A stretch of DNA of 64,000 nucleotides from Lates calcarifer (taxonomy: Eukaryota; Chordata; Actinopteri; Centropomidae). The stretch covers positions 7,863,601 to 7,927,600 of the forward strand of contig NC_066838.1 of the NCBI RefSeq assembly GCF_001640805.2. The letters are read 5' to 3'. Both the position numbers and the translations under genes were made by a program. The notes beneath the pieces were generated by a model. The model was not told the DNA's origin and made no database searches. It saw only the letters and a list, made by a program, of their open reading frames with translations. How positions within the stretch are numbered: position 1 is the first letter of the stretch; every line of letters begins with the position of its first letter. Below are positions 46,126 to 64,000 of this stretch, piece by piece.

Positions 46126-49100
46126 AATATTCTTTTCTTAAGTCATTTTCAGAGCAGCCATAATTGTTCTCTGATTGCCTGCTACAAGAAAGCCATCAAA
46201 GACAGAGACTCATGCTGAATTCTTGGTTCCCGATGAAAGGCCGACTCTATGCGCACCAGTTGGATGAGCGCTAAAAAATTGGCTGCAAGTGACATTAGTT
46301 TTTGGTTTATTGGTTCCAAGTATGTAACTGGGTGTGAGGAAGTATGAAAAGCAAGTGCTCAGCACCAACTGCTGGACCAGAGGAAAGAAGCTGCTGCAGG
46401 TCTGACCTGCTGATGAACTATGATATAAAACTCCAGGATGTGCCAGGTGAAAGAATTTCCCAGACCAGGTTCATTTGCCACCTCGTGTCTCTCCGGAACA
46501 GCAGGAAGAGAAATGGACTGTGTATTCTTTTTTTTTTCTGTTCCCCAGATTGTTGCTCATTGGAGAACAATTCTGTATTCTTATTTTTTCTTCTGGGTCT
46601 GTACATCTCTATACAAAATCAAAAAAACAAACAAACTTTGTTTCCATGCACTAACAAAACATGTTAATGGCGCTACACAGATCTGTTGATGATGATTATG
46701 ATTCTTCTTGTTTTACGAGTTATATGTTTGTTATATTTTTAGGTGAGTTTCAGGCCCAATCCTGGAACACCATCCTGCAGCCTTTTACATTTTCCACATT
46801 CTGGGATCTGAAGTGATACAAGAATTAGCAATAGCTATTCAGTTGAATATAGATACAGAGAAGTGGTATGTCATGCTTGTATTAGTCATTTGGCAACATT
46901 ACAAATGCAGAGGAGTGATCAAGTGCAGGAGAAGTGCAGAGATTAGCCTTGCTTGGGTATACACAGAGTGTGCAGGTATTTTTAGGAATTTGAATTACAA
47001 TGATTGTGAGTTGCAGATTCAGAGGATGCAGCTATGACGTGTCAGACACTGACTCATGAGGATAAATTACTTCAGAGACAGAGGATGTCTGCATTGATCA
47101 GTAGGGTTCAGGTTTCCCAGTCACATCCTTTGCATTTGTAACATCTTTCATTTCCAAAATCACAGAATAAGTTTCTAGGAGCAGCTAAATTGTTTAATCT
47201 AAAATGTTTTATAAATTCTATACAGACCAAAAGGTCAGTGATTCAATCATTTTTTAGACCACCATCACTGTAGATGTCACATTCTATTATGGCAAAAATC
47301 AAATCAGTAAATTCCCAATTTCCCAGCGTTCCCTGTTGATTAAAGTCAATTGCAAACAATAAATTATTTCAGAGGCTGCGATCACAGTGATGACAAACAG
47401 AAACATTATTTTGTGTGAGCTTGTGATCACAAGGTTGAAAATGTCTCCAAGTTAATTGAAAATGCCCAAGTAGTTTAGAGAGTGAACCATGAACCTCAGC
47501 TGCTCATATTTAATGGTTTTGAAGGTGACGTCAGCATCACCCCTCACCATTTAAATGTCTCTTAAATCTTTGACAGTTGTTGTGGGAAAACAAGCTCAGT
47601 AAATTAGGCTGCACATTGTCCCTGGTCTGATAACTGTTGTGTCTTTGTAGGCAGGCAATGCCTGTAATGTTTCTGAGACTAAAACAGAGCTGATTGATGG
47701 TCACTGCTGATTAGTCATATTAGTCATTACCACAGCAGGTTCCATACACAGACCTGAAAAGCTCAGAGAACATGGGGACATGTGTGGATGACATAAAGGA
47801 ATATACTGTTACACGTTTAAGTCAAATTTATAGTAGTTCTGTTTTTCCTATTTAATATTCTGATGTCTGTTTTGTGAAAAATAATATTGGAGTGGCCTTA
47901 CTGATCATTTTATTTCCCCACTGTTTTAGTGAGCATGCATCAAACCAAAAAGCAAATGACCAAAATCATCACATCAAATCAAATGTAACAAAAGACACAG
48001 CAGGTTATTTATGACCTTCATGCCCTCCATCTTTAACCAGCAGGAATCGCTTTAACATCAACACAACTTTACCTCCACCTAGGCTGTAATTGGCAAAAAT
48101 AAAGTGATAGTTCACATTGGACAAGGTAGAGCTGTAGAGACAGCCAACAACAATATCCTGCATCTAGAATACTGTAAAAAAAATGTTTAAGCGGTCCACA
48201 GAAATCTGAGCACAGAGTAAAGTTAACAACCATTTCATAAACATCATCTGGGAAATATTGGAATTTGTCAAAAACTGCACTTAGACTGATTCCTGATCAG
48301 TTCAGCAGACTCAGTCTCAGTGTCTGGAGATGAACTTGGCTGACACATGTAATAGTATGAACTGAGAACATCACAGAATTGGGTGGTTTAATATTTGACA
48401 AATGCAGAAATAGTGCTATATGGCACAATGTATGAAGCCGTGGACCCTGAAATAATGTCCGGGCTTCTGTCATGTCACTAGTGTAGTAGAATGTGCTCCT
48501 GAGAAAACATTGACCCTGCCTTATAGATATCACCAGTCTATTATAATTTACAGTGGCTCTCATTTGTCCCCCTGGACTCCACCATGCTTATGTTCTAATC
48601 TAGCAGCATGTGACAGATTAAAACATTATCAAGCAGTGCAAATTCAGATTCATATGTAGTGTTTTTGTTTTAACTCTGAGACTTTCACCCAAGCAATGAT
48701 AAACAGTCGCTTTTTACCTGATGGAAACGTGTTGTTTAAGGGAAGTGATAAGCCATATTAGTGTGATGAAACTGTGTGTTCTATCCTGTGTTTCCTGTCC
48801 TTTCTCCTCATTTCACTGTGCTCTTATTTTGGCATGCAGAGGTTTACGTAGGATGAGTGGGGCCATTCTTTTAATTAAATATGAATGAATGATATTATGT
48901 ACCTGGATGGACATAGGGATGAGAGACGTGTCTTTCAGACCAGAGCTGATTCAGATCCATCTACAGTGTGGAGCTATATTCAAATATCTGAAATCTCAAA
49001 CTGCTTTCTACCATCAAAAGTATTCACAGTAAAAATGGAGAAGTGTTAAAACAAACCTATAAATAGAGTAATTACTGGTAGTAACAGTGCAGTCACAGTC

Positions 49101-50172
49101 TTATATTGTCATTCTCATATGTTTTATGTGCTAGATACTCTGGAAATGGCCTGATGTTTTTTTTTTTTTTTTTTTTTGCTTAGCTGCTGGCACAACTCAG
49201 CTTGCATCACACAGTAAATATCAGCAATGCAGCAAAACACATTCTATCATGGATGCCTGCAGATAACTGTGAAGTTGTGTAATATGGTCAAGTTGTGTAA
49301 TTTGATCTGTGAAAAGGCATAGGAACGCTGTAGTTGGCAGTCTGAGGTTTTAGACTCAGCCTGGCTAATCTGACTCTCAGCCAATCCTCCACTCTCCATT
49401 CCTGTCCTCCTGTCCGCTTTAGTTCTCTGTATTCCCATTTTGTTCAGGCTGAACAGAAAAGACAGGAATGCAGTCACATATTAAGTGTATGAATAATGCC
49501 AATGTACAGTTGGTGTAGACAAAGTGGAAGAGCTTCAGGTGAGGAAAATGAATGATGTCAGTGCTGTTCACAAGCAGTCTATGGTTATTACATTGCAGTG
49601 GCCTGGAACTACAATGGCCAATGAACATGTGGCAATTGCTGTCATTGCATTTGGTGACATGCACGGTTCGTAAGTGTTTTTTTCCTTTACACCACTATCA
49701 CAGGCAGGTAGGTTTTTTTTTTTTTTTTTGGTCTAATGGGTAAAATGTGCAGGGTGTATGGAGTGACACCAGTGTCCATAGATGAAAGCTGTTTTCTTGC
49801 CCTAAGATGAAAGACAGATTACAGATTTGTTTTTGTCCTTTTTTTTCATTTAAAAAAAATATTTTTCACTACTTTCATTTTCCTCGAGTCCCTACTTTTG
49901 CACCAACAGATCTTGTTCATACTAATGACAGTCTTTCTCTCTCTGTACTGTGGCTGTTCCACAGACTGTTCTGTTTTAGTTTTCAGATATATTTCTTTAT
50001 CTCTATATGAAATAAAAGATGATTGTATGAAATTAAACCATGTTTCGGTCCTTGCTGCATTACTGTTGTGATATTAAGATATTAATGAGTGTACTACCAT
50101 GTCCTGTATTTTTGTAAAAACATGCATACTGATATGCGCATATATATATATACATACATACATATATATATC

Positions 50173-50226
<54 letters not shown>

Positions 50227-51500
50227 AAAGATGATTTACACACATGCTCACAGGTGGGGTTACTAAATAGCTGCTTTTTGACCTTCGTCTTAATCTTTGT
50301 AACATACAGCATGTTGTACCACCATATTATGCTATGACACAAAACTATTTATAATTAAGAGGGTTGGAAAGAGAATTAGAATATCCTACTCAAGTATAAA
50401 TTGACTCCAGTATTCTCTGCAAATGACTGATACTGTCCAAAATGGTGACCGATTCTATGAGAGAAATTAACTTTGAAATAATCCAAATTTAAATGAAATA
50501 TCCGCCTCACATCACTCCATAATGGCAAAACAGTAGGCTACTCTAATTGCTTCTCTCTGCTCCATTTAACATTTCCAAACGTAATTCACTACAATACAAG
50601 TTTAAAAACTGAAGATTGGACTTGTCTCATCAATTATACAATAAACTCAAAAACATTGAAAAGCTACTCAGTTACATTGAACGTTTGTTTTGTAAAGCGT
50701 GAACTTTCAAACTCAGCTTTTCACCGACATGCCTGAGAAATTCTTAAAGAGCTCAGGAAAAAGGAAATTTTAAAATTGCAGATCTGTGGCAAGTGGGCAA
50801 AGTCCACCTGCTGAGCGAGACATTGTGTTATATTGAGTATTGGTACTGTTTCTATGTAAGTTTCAACTACTCAATCACAGTACTCATGGAGTACCTTTCA
50901 TCCTATTCCAACTTTCTGTACTTGTTAATCTCGACCGCTGTCTCTATTGAGTTTACTTAATTTAGAATTGATAACATGGTTCGTCCTTTAGTTCTCTTAA
51001 TTTGGTAAGTTACCTAAACTGACCGCCAGATGGCGTAATAAGTACAGACTAACACTGGACTGTTGACTTATGGCTGAGGCAACTGCAATGAAACAAAGTT
51101 ACAGCTTCAGTGCTGACAAAAATGGACTGAGCTCAATTAGCTCTAATTGGGGGAACAATAGATTTGGCTCAAAGCTCTCTATATCTCTGTGGGGACATAT
51201 CCCCAGCATTTACTTTAAACCGGACCATTGCAGTGCCCATTAAATTGTGGTTATCATTTGCTAGGTCAAAAGCTAAAATTGGTTAATTAACACCAGTGGT
51301 ACTTGAGATAAAAGTAAATACTCATTTTAAATCCCAGTTACTAGTTTAAGAAACAGTAATTTAGATCACCTGTAATTATAAACTCGTTGCACTGCAAAGT
51401 TCAGTTTTAGCAGGTTAAAAACAGACTCTTCTGTCGTTTAAAATAAGCGCACATTGACGTTAAGCTTGTGAAACTGTCATGAAAATGTCACGTCTGAAAA
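46126..51500. other. Intergenic space tmem115-rhoa
   Basis: 5.4 kb without a supported gene. ORFs are short and without domains. Holds T-runs near 49157-49178 and 49711-49729 and an AT microsatellite with flanking inverted words (50141-50234). Confidence 0.6.
50141..50234 (+). repeat. (AT)n microsatellite inside an inverted repeat
   Basis: TCATCTTTTA (50171-50180) and TAAAAGATGA (50225-50234) are reverse complements flanking an AT run, so the strand can fold into a long hairpin. Confidence 0.7.
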
Positions 51501-51559
51501 ACGACAGTGTTTAAGAGTCGACGTAATTGCACTACTGTTACAGACTTCCATTCAGATGA

Positions 51560-52560
51560 TGAGACAGTTAAACCCACAGTCACTATTCATACGCGTCGTG
51601 CCCGCGCAGGTGTGGCTCTCAGGCTCGTAGCCGTCACCCCTCCCCCCAGCTACAAACTACAAACCCAGGCTGCGCGCTCACGTGAAATAATTCATTGTAT
51701 CAGACTGAGACGGGAGGAAGCACCGAGTGACTCGACTGGTCGGCAAACCAGCACTGACCTGGGAAACACCGAAAAATCCGACTGCTAGCCACATAAACTG
51801 CAGGTAAACTACTTTCTTGAATACCCGACGATTGTGAAGGGCTACCTTTCTCGTATTACTCAGTTCAAAAGTGGACAGGGTTATTTTTTAAAAGTTGTCC
51901 GGAGCTTTGAAAGGCCGTGCTAGCGAAGCTAAAAGCTAGCGGGGTTAGCTAACGGTAGCCAAGTTAGCTTTTCCTCTAACCGACCTCAGTCTCAATGCCG
52001 CTTCCGCACTTGCCTCACAGTTATGCCGAGGAGAAAACTGCTGTATTCTGAGTACAGGAACTCTTCTGACCGAAACACCACGACCAGATTCTACCGAGGG
52101 CTGTTGGTAAACTGAGGTAACTTAAGTAATGCCTGTAAAATGGACTGCAAAGACTGGCCTAGATTGACGAGCCAGCCGTAGCCAAACAATGAAGCTCTTT
52201 TCCCGACTTGCCTCGACTCGGCTGATCAGGCGGCTTCTTAACGACTCAGCGATACTTCATGATTGGCTGCTAGTGGTAGATGTGAAATGGTGATTTTCTG
52301 TTAATATGCTGAAGACTGTAAAGATTAAATAAACCACCAGTACACTTTGTTTTAACGCCGATACGTATTTTCCGTCGTTTTGTGGGGTTTGAAACGTGTC
52401 CGTGACATTGAGGCACACTGTCTCTAGTTTGCAGGGGATTTTAAGTTTTATGCTTTTCTAATATGAGGTTCTGTTATTAACAGTCATTGCCACTGTTAAG
52501 TCATGTGTTTAGTATGTGCGGGTCTCGTTCGGTGTCTAGTTCGGATCGGGGCCACCCACC
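51560..52560 (+). promoter_or_regulatory. rhoa: CpG-richer rhoa promoter region
   Basis: CpG and GC content rise over the AT-rich surroundings (for example GCGTCGTGCCCGCGCAG at 51594 and GCGCGCTCACGTGA at about 51671). GCTAGC/GTTAGC words cluster at 51918-51972. The region includes a donor-like CTGCAG|GTAAAC at 51803. Position 7 kb before the coding start suits the known RHOA arrangement of a non-coding first exon. Confidence 0.5.
51700..51803 (+). other. rhoa: Possible non-coding rhoa exon 1
   Basis: Ends at a good donor (GCAG|GTAAAC). Its left edge is unknown. The first coding exon has its ATG just two bases after an acceptor, so a separate 5' UTR exon must exist; this is the best candidate in the window. 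Confidence 0.4.
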
Positions 52561-55500
52561 CATTCTTCCACTGCGGACACACTAGCCATCTGTTGCCTCT
52601 GTGATGACGCCATCTTTCTGGTGACCCACCCAGTGGCTAGCTGGTTTAAAAACAATGTTTGACTAAACATTGGGGGTTCTCTCAGGCAAGACACACAACT
52701 TTTTCTGTGTGCTGGCTACGGTATCTAGTAGACCACACCAAGCACCACCCCGTTTTCTAGCCGGCCATGTAACCGCAAGATATTGGACCACCTGGGGCTG
52801 TCAGCATTGATAACGGGTCATTAATGATGTGATATTATCATGTGTGAGACAGTTTGTGGTTTCGCACAATAGTAAAGCAAAGTTGGAGACGTAGCAAGAT
52901 CCTGGGGAAAGTATTAGTATTATAAATGACTGTCAAGCTGGCAGATTTTTCTTGTTCATTTTTCTCTGACTGACATTGAGAAAATTGTACTGTGTCAGAA
53001 AAGGAAAGACTACTCTTAACATTGATTAGTAAAAATTAAGATGTTATCTAAACTCGTAGCACAGTGTCAAGACATGACATCTACACCTGGATGATTTTTT
53101 GCAAGCAGACTTGAGCAAACAGATGCATATAATTCCTGATTTAATATTCTTGAACAAAGATTCTGTTAAATCTTTTTATACTTAGTTTTAATTATTTTAT
53201 TACACTTGTCAGTGTAGAAAATCCTCAGGAATAGCATATAGTCCATCGGTCCATCAAATACTGTTGCAGCTGCTAATGGAGGAGAGGGTGTGAGGCAGGT
53301 TTTGCAGGTTTTAAACACTGTCACCCTTGAAGCTGTTAACTGACATCAAATCCTCTTCTCCACTGTAATGGCAGGTAGGTGACTTTGGCTGATGGAAACC
53401 CAATTTCATTTAATGCCCAATTGATTTAATTTAGCCAAAAACCTTCTAATGATCATCGGCTTATTCCCAATACATATAAATGTCAGTCACTGTGATGAAA
53501 CAAGCTTGTGGCTGACTAGGATTTGAATGGTTGGTTGTAATTATCTAGTGAGTGTATTAAATAATTTTTTTTGTTGTTCTGTGTTTTTTTAAATTTGTTT
53601 GTTTTGTTTTTTTACCTCCAGGGGTTTGTGCTAAAGAGGTGCTTTGTTTAATAGCAGTAGTTTGTTTAATTGTGAAAGTGAGCGTCCTTTAATCCATTTG
53701 AAAAGGTAATTTTGTTGTGTCCTAGCAGTACTTTGTGTGCTTTCTCCAAACAGATCATTTAAAATATTTATCAGTAATTGTATTAGCTGTGTTTTCCTGT
53801 AGATTAGCTGCTCATCATATTCTGAACAGTATACTTAATTAACTCTTTTTATTTTTGATTATATGGATTAGAGTCTCAGAATATAGTCTTATCAAATGAT
53901 TGTGTTGATTAACAAGGATCTGTTTAGTTGAGACTTCAATTTTGGCACTAGCTATTACACTTGTGGTCTGACTAGATCTTGGTGGAAATGTGTGTTCAGG
54001 GCAGAAGAGCCAGTGCTTCAATTAAGCAAAATGATCAGTCTGGTTGACTCATTAATTCAGCATCCATGATATGTTCGTAAGCACATGCAGGCTGTAGCTG
54101 CCATTTACAGTGTGTAGGTGAGACAGATTGTTGCATTTAGCCAACAGCTAATCAGTTGCCAGCCTTCACAAGGGACATATTTTTATAGTAATTATTTTTT
54201 CATAATGTGTGTGCTGCACACAGTGGTAAAGAGCAATTCATTTCTGTTCCTTTCACAATAATGGATTTATTCAAAATTTCACTGCCCACAGAAATGCATG
54301 TTAGGTGGCAGAGGAGAAACACCTGCCAAGTTTCTGTCTGAAACCGAAATATTCATCAGCCGGCAGTCAGTTAACCATCATTAACCAGAGGCTAATCTCC
54401 CACCCTGAAGACTGCATGGGGTATTTCCTGGCAGAAACACAAAGGCTTTAGATGTAGCTGTTGCCTGTGTGGGGTTTTCTAAAGGACAAGCCGATGAATC
54501 ATAAAGCACACACACAGTAACCGCTTTAATAATGAACTAAAAACTGTGTCATATGACAAAACAATGCAAAATGAATAGTGTTTCATTTATCACTGGATTA
54601 ATCACAAGCGTGTGGACACATGAGTGGGTTTGACTTGTAAGCCTGCTGTCAAAAATATTGTCTGTTTGAATTTGATCAGATGACAGTTTGATTCATCATG
54701 CTGGTCACTACTCCATTGTAAACGTGGAGGCTCAATTGAAAGACAAGACTTATTGAGTGTCGTCTTTGTTAGAAAAACTGTTTGGCTTATTTAGTTAACT
54801 AGCTAGGCAGTATTGGAGGAGCATCCGTTTTTCAAAAGGAGCACAGTTAGTGCTAGTTCAGTGTGTGTGAAGCGAAGATCAAATATTCCTTTTGGGAAAA
54901 TCAGCTGAAGTGAATCACAAAATTGACAAGAAGGTCTCTCCCTGCTGCCAGTCACCCCCCCCCCCCGCTATTTTCACTGATGGTGTTTATCACAGGAGTG
55001 TGCTCTGTTGCTGTCCCTCTCTGGTAATTCGATCCTGTTGGGGTTATCCCCGTCTCTCACTTTATCCGTTGTTTGTCTGTCTCTTTTAATTTCATCTAGT
55101 GGTTTGTTCGTGGCAAATGTAGCCTGGTCCTTATTATCTAGCAGGATTATAATTGATTAGGGGTGTACACCTCACATGCACTCAATTTGTTGTTACTGTG
55201 GCCACCATCATAGCTTGCATAACCAGCCATGTCTATCCTTGACATACATTAACATTTGAATCCACGCCCTAAAAGAAGATGGTTTGGAAGTCAGCCATAA
55301 TTTGTGGTTGTCCACAGGCTGTAATTGTTAGGTCACTTTCATCACTTCATACATGCACTACTTAAAATGCTTTATAAGCCTGTTCAATTTTAGTGAGACT
55401 ATGAAATCCATGCTGGCTGTTTGCCAAAGTGTCTGGCAGATATGACTAACGCATTAGCAACAGCCCAAGATGGTGACGTGTGAGGTTGGTACCATGTAGA

Positions 55501-56164
55501 TGAAGCTCATGGTTTCTGATTATCACCCATATTTAAATTTCCCATGCATCAAAAACTACACAAACCCAACCAATTTTTATCCAAATTTTTGTATTCCCTT
55601 TTCATGGGTGCATTTAGTGCTGAGCCAGTAATTTACATACTAATCTCAGAGTTGGCATGTATAAGGCTTGTTGGCAATATGGCAAAGAAAAAAAGACAAT
55701 CTTCAAGCTTGGAGATGATTGACAGTGATTTTTTTTTTTTAAACCAATATTTGTCTAAAAAGATCATGAACATGTTCTCTGATACTGCTGATCGTGTGGA
55801 AGAAGGTCTTTATGGACCATGTGTTGTCATTATTGATGTAATTGTTATGTAGTTTTGTTGTAATACAGTGGGTCCTGCTACACATATTAATTGACATTTC
55901 CTGGAAACAAAAGTCCAGTGGTTGAAATGGGGTAGCTACTAAAGAGCAGTGAATCAGTGTGAATTTATCCTGCCTTGGTTTGCTCACTTGTTGACCATTT
56001 CACTATTTATTGTCCTACCACCGTTACATTTGCATCAGAGTTTGTGCTTTGGTTCATTATGGCGTGCGTCCCTGCTTTTGTGAAACAAGTTCAGACATAA
56101 CATTTTTCACAGCTAATGGTGATTTTCCCGTTGTTGCCCTTTTAGGCACATTTTTCCTCTCATG

Positions 56165-56221
<57 letters not shown>
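56165..56221 (+). repeat. (AT)n microsatellite
   Basis: About 57 bases of pure TA in rhoa intron 1. Confidence 0.9.
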
Positions 56222-56226
<5 letters not shown>

Positions 56227-57962
56227 CTGCAAAGTGGTTTCCTGCATCTTTCTTAATATGGAAATGTCTTTCCTGCCTCTGACATTGATACCCAGAAGCT
56301 GTTTTGTGTTACTACCAGTCTCAAGACTCTTGTTGCCTGTTAAGCAGCTCTAAAGGAACAATTAGTGGCTCTAATGACTTGCTTACAGGCACCTGGGCAG
56401 CATTTGTTGAAACAAGGGTACATTGTTATTGCCATTATACCAGCTGGTCAAACATTGCAAACATTGACTATCACCCACCTCTAGGCTAAAGCTGCCCCCA
56501 TTTTTGTCTTTTCTTTTTTCCTTGAGTCATAGAGGGAATGGTGTAATCTTTTTTGACACTGCTGTCCTACTTAGAGTATTCATCTACCATTTATAGGATG
56601 ATCACAGCACCACACAGCCTGTGGTGCATTTCAGGGTCAGAAACTAATGGGACTGGAGGCAACAAAAGGCTGAACTTGAAAGACAATTTTATTAGGGAGC
56701 AGTAACAGACAAGAATTGTGAAGGTACTTTTGTCTGTATTTCAGTCAGCCCATTGAGTTGTCACACTTTAACATGTGAATGCGACTAGTGTGCCCAGTGG
56801 GCCACAGCAGGTGTCTTATTTGGGAACGTTACTGAGGGAAGTGTGTCCAAATGTGCAGTGGTTTAGAAGAAGGCCAGCTTTTGATCAGAAATGGACTAAA
56901 TACACAGCTGGAAGCTAAAGAATATGTAGGCAGCACACAGTGTACAGTAGCTGAAAATGCCAGTCAAACACAAACTGCTGTATTCACAAAAAATAAAACA
57001 ACAAAAAACTGAAGAGGAAGGAAGACAGACTGGTTTGTGCCAGAGACAGTCTTATTATGCAAGGCCTATTCAAGATGGAAACACATTTTTGCAGTACAGT
57101 CATTAAAAAATGCATATGCCAACAATTAAGTTATTTCATTACTCAATGAAACAGACCCAAAAACAACTCAGGTAAACCCAATCCTTGCTCCGAAGAAATC
57201 AAATCTCTGATCTACAGCTCTAGAAAGAATGGAATTGGCTTCTCTGATGGATTAAGAAAGAACAGGAGAGGTGTCAGGGAGTTTGCTCTCCACAACACCT
57301 TCAGCTGACTCTTTGATGGAGACAGCAAGGCAGAGAAATGTGATTGACACTGCACAGTGCTGCACCTTCTCGGATCAGGGAGGAAATAACCATTCAGTGA
57401 TATGATTTATTACCCTCTGTATGTGAGGTCCTGCTGTCCTTGTCCAGTTAGTAAGTACACAGTACATGTACTGTGTTAGTCTGAAAGTTGTGTTGCTTAT
57501 AAGGTGGTTTGATCTGTGCTTGGTGAATATAGTGGTTGTTCCTGCATTTACATACCCAACAACTAGAGCTTTTTGGACCCACTTCCTGTTCATGTATGAA
57601 GGGAAATTGACGTTTCCTGTTTTGTGTTCTGGCCATGCTCTGTTGTTGTTAAAATGTTAACTAATGTAATGTTGTTGGTCCAATTCAGTAGAAAATCCTC
57701 AACATTTTCACGCATTTCCTGTGTTTGTGACTCTCTGGTGGATATCATTTCCCAATACGGAGAGATCCATGCTGTTTTCAGCCAATGACACGAGTCTGCA
57801 TGTCACTCGTTTGCCCCAACTTCCCTTAAGTCAGTTTGGCAAGCTTCTCTTCTCTCACACCCACACTGTCTGTTGGGTCTTTTACTGTCATGAATTACTG
57901 GAACCAAGGCCAAAGTGCACTTCCTGGTAGCTCACATCTTGTGCTGTGCCATGATGACGCCT

Positions 57963-57998
57963 TCATGTTGACTTCTGTATGTTCAGAAGTCAACATGA
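57963..57998 (+). repeat. Perfect 15-bp inverted repeat
   Basis: TCATGTTGACTTCTG, a six-base spacer TATGTT, and its exact reverse complement. It can form a stem-loop in RNA or a small cruciform in DNA. No family recognised. Confidence 0.75.
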
Positions 57999-58716
57999 GA
58001 ACACCGCACCCTTCTCCAGTTGCACTCTGTCCGCTTTTTATCCTGATGTTGGCTAAGCACATACTACATACTACACGAACACATGCACCAACACAAGACA
58101 ATTGTAGCTTGGAAATTTTACAGTATTGGTATTTGACTAATTTCACATTGATACTGGTCTTGATGTGGAACATTTATATTGAACTAGCTGTGTCTCTTAA
58201 GCCTGTCAATTAATCTTTTACATAACGTGTGATTTCAGCTTAGGCTTTTTAACTGACTTGCCCTCAAGTACAAAGTGTTTCCTGCCCTTGTCAGGACACT
58301 TGTACACTTATTGAATAAGCCTCATGATTTGTAAGTCCTCCTTATTTCAGCGAAAAGCATGAACCACTACTATGAAGACCTCTACATTTTAACCCTGGAA
58401 ATTTTTTTTGATTCCATCAGTCATCTCAACCTCTGAGAGGCTCTGAACCTCAGGTTGACAACCACTGCTTTCCAGTATGTGGTGAAATGTGTCAGATAAA
58501 GTGTTGCATGGTGCACTTGCACTATGCATCACTGCTCAATACACACTCTTGCTTTCATGCAACACATGGCGCATGTGACTTTCCTTATTTCTTTTGTCGG
58601 TATGGCTAAATTGATTGAATGCTGGTTTCACAGGATGGTTTGTTATGCATGTCCCCACACAATCACACATCTGGGTGGCTTTGGATAGTCAAATGCTGTG
58701 GTATTTGCATTTCTGA

Positions 58717-63126
<4,410 letters not shown>

Positions 63127-64000
63127 CTAGCTAACTGGTAAAACTGATAAAGGTGCTAGTGAATTATGGGATGTTCCAGTGACTTGTGTTCAGTAAGGAC
63201 AACAAAAAATGTTTAGGAGGGTTTACAGATGAATAGCGGAAAAACGAGCACAGAAGAGTACCACTGTACGGCCATCAATGGATTATTTATCCCCAGGTGT
63301 TCATACCTGGAATTAGGACCAGAGAGGTGTGGAGTGAAGCAGACAAAGGGATGGGAAGAGTGAAGCACAGTATGTTGGTGTGACTATGACTATACCACAC
63401 ATTAAACCAGAGAAAAACTCATAGTTTTGTACATTCAGCTTACTTGTTATATGCTGTAGTTAGCAGCTCCAAAGGTAGACAAATCACCAGTAAACTGTAT
63501 TATGCAGGTGCTCCTCAAAGTGATGTTTTAAACAGGTTTGAGGCTGGATAGCTTGCAGCGCAATTCAAGAACCAAAAAGATTCTCTTGTGAAATTCGGCC
63601 TGAGAGAGTTGTTATATCCATGATATTAAACAAGTGGTCATGTGCTGTCAGGTGCTCAGGTCTTGTGTGTTGGAGGCGTGGAGCTACATGCTCACATGTC
63701 CAGCTCAGTGCCATTTAGTCTCTCACTGGCTAATCCTGTTCTTACAGACTCTCAGTGACAAACGCATTGAGCCCTACTCTTACTGAGATTATCTGTTACA
63801 ATTGCCTAATAGTGAATGTTCTGTTATTTGCAGATGAACTGCAGCTAGCATACACTTTGAAAGAAAATTGCCCTCTGCACTGGTTTTAAATTAAAGCGAC
63901 TTGGCTCTAATTAGCACCTGTATTTAGTTGCTGCTTTAAGTACTAGGCATCTTACCGCTGTAGTGCCGTAGAGGGAAGTGTAAAGTTTACTCACCTCCAC

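Overview
The window is vertebrate nuclear DNA, most likely from a ray-finned (perciform-like) fish. Evidence: GT-AG introns, vertebrate protein families, many long (TG/CA)n microsatellites, a fish-type Tc1-like transposon remnant and a fish L1/Tx1-like LINE tail. No prokaryotic, viral or plasmid features were seen. All three recognised genes are on the + strand. All exon borders were read by eye from splice sites and protein similarity; no alignment was run.

Region 1 (about 0.95-36.8 kb) is rad54l2 (ARIP4), a SNF2-family nuclear ATPase. Twenty-two coding exons join in frame into a 1491-residue protein: a short N-terminal exon at 1106, a 16.2 kb first intron full of TG/CA repeats, the ATPase exons between 24.3 and 29.0 kb, and a large Ser/Pro-rich last exon ending at 33685. 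A roughly 3 kb 3' UTR follows. The intron at 29021-30605 carries a 5'-truncated LINE with a clear target-site duplication.

Region 2 (about 39.1-46.1 kb) is tmem115, a Golgi multipass membrane protein. It has three coding exons (388 residues), a promoter with a ZNF143-like site, and a decayed Tc1-like transposon in its first intron. Region 3 (about 51.6 kb to beyond the right edge) is a rhoa orthologue. It has a probable non-coding first exon, a 7 kb intron and four coding exons giving a complete 193-residue GTPase. Its stop codon lies at the start of a diverged 132-bp tandem repeat that runs into the 3' UTR.

The genes do not form a pathway or operon. Their human counterparts all lie in 3p21, so the block is best read as a compact conserved linkage group. 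Intergenic spaces (36.8-39.0 and 46.1-51.5 kb) and introns hold microsatellites, low-complexity tracts and transposon remnants, with no further gene that I can support. I found no convincing new biological system. The items most worth checking are the rhoa stop-codon repeat with its in-frame AATAAA, the LINE insertion, the unusual rad54l2 N-terminus and a cluster of TTATGTAA sites in rad54l2 intron 1.
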